Positions 13,165 to 14,016 of a DNA stretch of 14,016 nucleotides are shown here, piece after piece (positions within the stretch are counted from its first letter, which is position 1; every line of letters begins with the position of its first letter). The DNA lies in assembly GCA_965652645.1 (NCBI GenBank), contig CBFGXE010000057.1:1-14016 (forward strand). The letters are read 5' to 3'. This DNA comes from ZC4RG30 sp965652645. Its GTDB lineage: Bacteria; Pseudomonadota; Gammaproteobacteria; Steroidobacterales; Steroidobacteraceae. The notes beneath the pieces are model-generated. The model was not told the DNA's origin, made no database searches, and worked only from the letters and a program-made list of their open reading frames with translations. A program made the translations under genes and the position numbers.

Positions 13165-14016
13165 ATGGCCAAAGTCATCGGAATCGACCTGGGAACGACC
13201 AACTCCTGCGTCGCCGTCATGGAGGCGGGCAAGCCGCGCGTCATCGAGAACAGCGAGGGCGACCGCACCACGCCGTCGATCGTGGCGTTCACCAAGGACA
13301 ATGAAGTGGTGGTTGGCCAGTCGGCCAAGCGCCAGGCAGTCACCAATCCGAAGCACACCCTGTTCGCGGTGAAGCGCCTGATCGGCCGCAAGTTCAAGGA
13401 CGACGTCGTGCAGAAGGACGTCAACATGGTGCCCTACAAGATCGTGGCCGCCGACAACGGCGATGCCTGGGTCGAGGTGCAGGGCAGGAACATGGCGCCG
13501 CCCGAGATCTCCGCGCGCGTGCTGGCCAAGATGAAGAAGACCGCCGAGGACTATCTCGGCGAGCCGGTCACCGAGGCCGTGATCACGGTGCCCGCGTACT
13601 TCAACGATTCGCAGCGCCAGGCGACCAAGGACGCCGGCCGCATCGCGGGCCTTGAGGTCAAGCGCATCATCAACGAGCCCACCGCCGCGGCGCTGGCCTA
13701 TGGCCTGGACAAGGCCGGCGGCGACCGCAAGATCGCCGTGTATGACCTGGGTGGCGGCACCTTCGACGTGTCCATCATCGAGATCGCCGAAATCGACGGC
13801 GAGCGCCAGTTCGAGGTGCTCTCCACCAACGGCGACACCTTCCTCGGTGGCGAAGACTTCGACATGCGCATCATCAACTTCCTCGCCGAGGAATTCCTGA
13901 AGGAATCCGGCGTGGACGTGCGCAAGGACCCGCTGGCCATGCAGCGCCTGAAGGAAGCCGGCGAGAAGGCCAAGATCGAGCTGTCCTCCAGCCAGCAGAC
14001 CGACGTCAACCTGCCG
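13165..14016 (+). CDS. dnaK: Chaperone protein DnaK (Hsp70), 5' part, runs off the window end
   Basis: ATP-dependent Hsp70 chaperone, which works with GrpE and DnaJ. The first 284 codons are visible out of about 640, covering most of the nucleotide-binding domain. Motifs: IGIDLGTTNSCVAV (5-18, phosphate 1), the TLFAVKRLIG region with the catalytic Lys, VPAYFNDSQRQATKDAG (connect 1), INEPTAAALAYGLD, and YDLGGGTFDVSI (phosphate 2). The start ATG at 13165 has AAGGA nine bases upstream. The gap of 119 bases from grpE holds a heat-shock promoter candidate. The frame is open to the last base, so truncation is by the window only. Confidence 0.98.
   Translation, partial: MAKVIGIDLGTTNSCVAVMEAGKPRVIENSEGDRTTPSIVAFTKDNEVVVGQSAKRQAVTNPKHTLFAVKRLIGRKFKDDVVQKDVNMVPYKIVAADNGDAWVEVQGRNMAPPEISARVLAKMKKTAEDYLGEPVTEAVITVPAYFNDSQRQATKDAGRIAGLEVKRIINEPTAAALAYGLDKAGGDRKIAVYDLGGGTFDVSIIEIAEIDGERQFEVLSTNGDTFLGGEDFDMRIINFLAEEFLKESGVDVRKDPLAMQRLKEAGEKAKIELSSSQQTDVNLP

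Noticed and set aside
1..14016. CRISPR arrays, transposase genes, tRNA genes or complete prophage genes
   Set aside because: No regularly spaced repeats, transposase or integrase motifs, or canonical tRNA cloverleafs were seen; the only mobile-element hint is the scar at ssrA.

Overview
The window is a GC-rich stretch of bacterial chromosome, most likely from a gammaproteobacterium. The neighbourhood ssrA / smpB / ratA / bamE / fur / recN / nadK next to hrcA-grpE-dnaK is a gammaproteobacterial housekeeping arrangement; E. coli has the related order grpE, nadK, recN, bamE, ratB, ratA, smpB, ssrA. The tmRNA tag reads ANDDNYALAA, a gammaproteobacterial type. The presence of hrcA and the high GC recall Xanthomonadales, Nevskiales or Chromatiales relatives, but I cannot place the organism more finely.

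Layout. Positions 1-1601 (+) hold the 3' part of zwf and the overlapping pgl, the first two steps of the oxidative pentose phosphate (or Entner-Doudoroff) route. A small three-helix membrane protein of the GlsB/YeaQ/YmgE family (1621-1881, -) and a short-chain dehydrogenase (1989-2834, +) follow, divergent from each other. The interval 2835-3187 contains a hairpin and a decayed 3' end of a Fic-family gene (-), just downstream of ssrA. The tmRNA gene (3188-3542, -) has its own promoter and terminator. Upstream of it on the same strand are an unclassified radical SAM protein (3624-4514), a PAS-PAS-GGDEF-EAL cyclic di-GMP protein (4570-6693) and smpB (6828-7298). ratA (7314-7766, +) diverges from smpB and converges with bamE (7763-8146, -). 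fur (8203-8652, +) converges with recN (8643-10367, -), which follows nadK (10371-11261, -). hrcA (11361-12425), grpE (12512-13045) and the first 284 codons of dnaK (13165 to the window end) are on the + strand.

How the genes fit together. ssrA and smpB rescue stalled ribosomes. ratA encodes a START-domain protein of the same conserved cluster. BamE is an outer-membrane assembly lipoprotein and Fur the iron regulator. NadK supplies NADP+, which the zwf product reduces. RecN acts in double-strand-break repair. HrcA, GrpE and DnaK form the heat-shock block. The region therefore mixes quality control and stress functions. The non-standard parts are the two genes between ssrA and smpB (radical SAM and GGDEF-EAL) and the scar downstream of ssrA.

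I did not find a clearly new multi-gene system. The points most worth a second look are the Fic scar and short repeats around ssrA, the uncharacterised radical SAM protein, the apparent loss of ratB, and the regulatory hairpin between hrcA and grpE.
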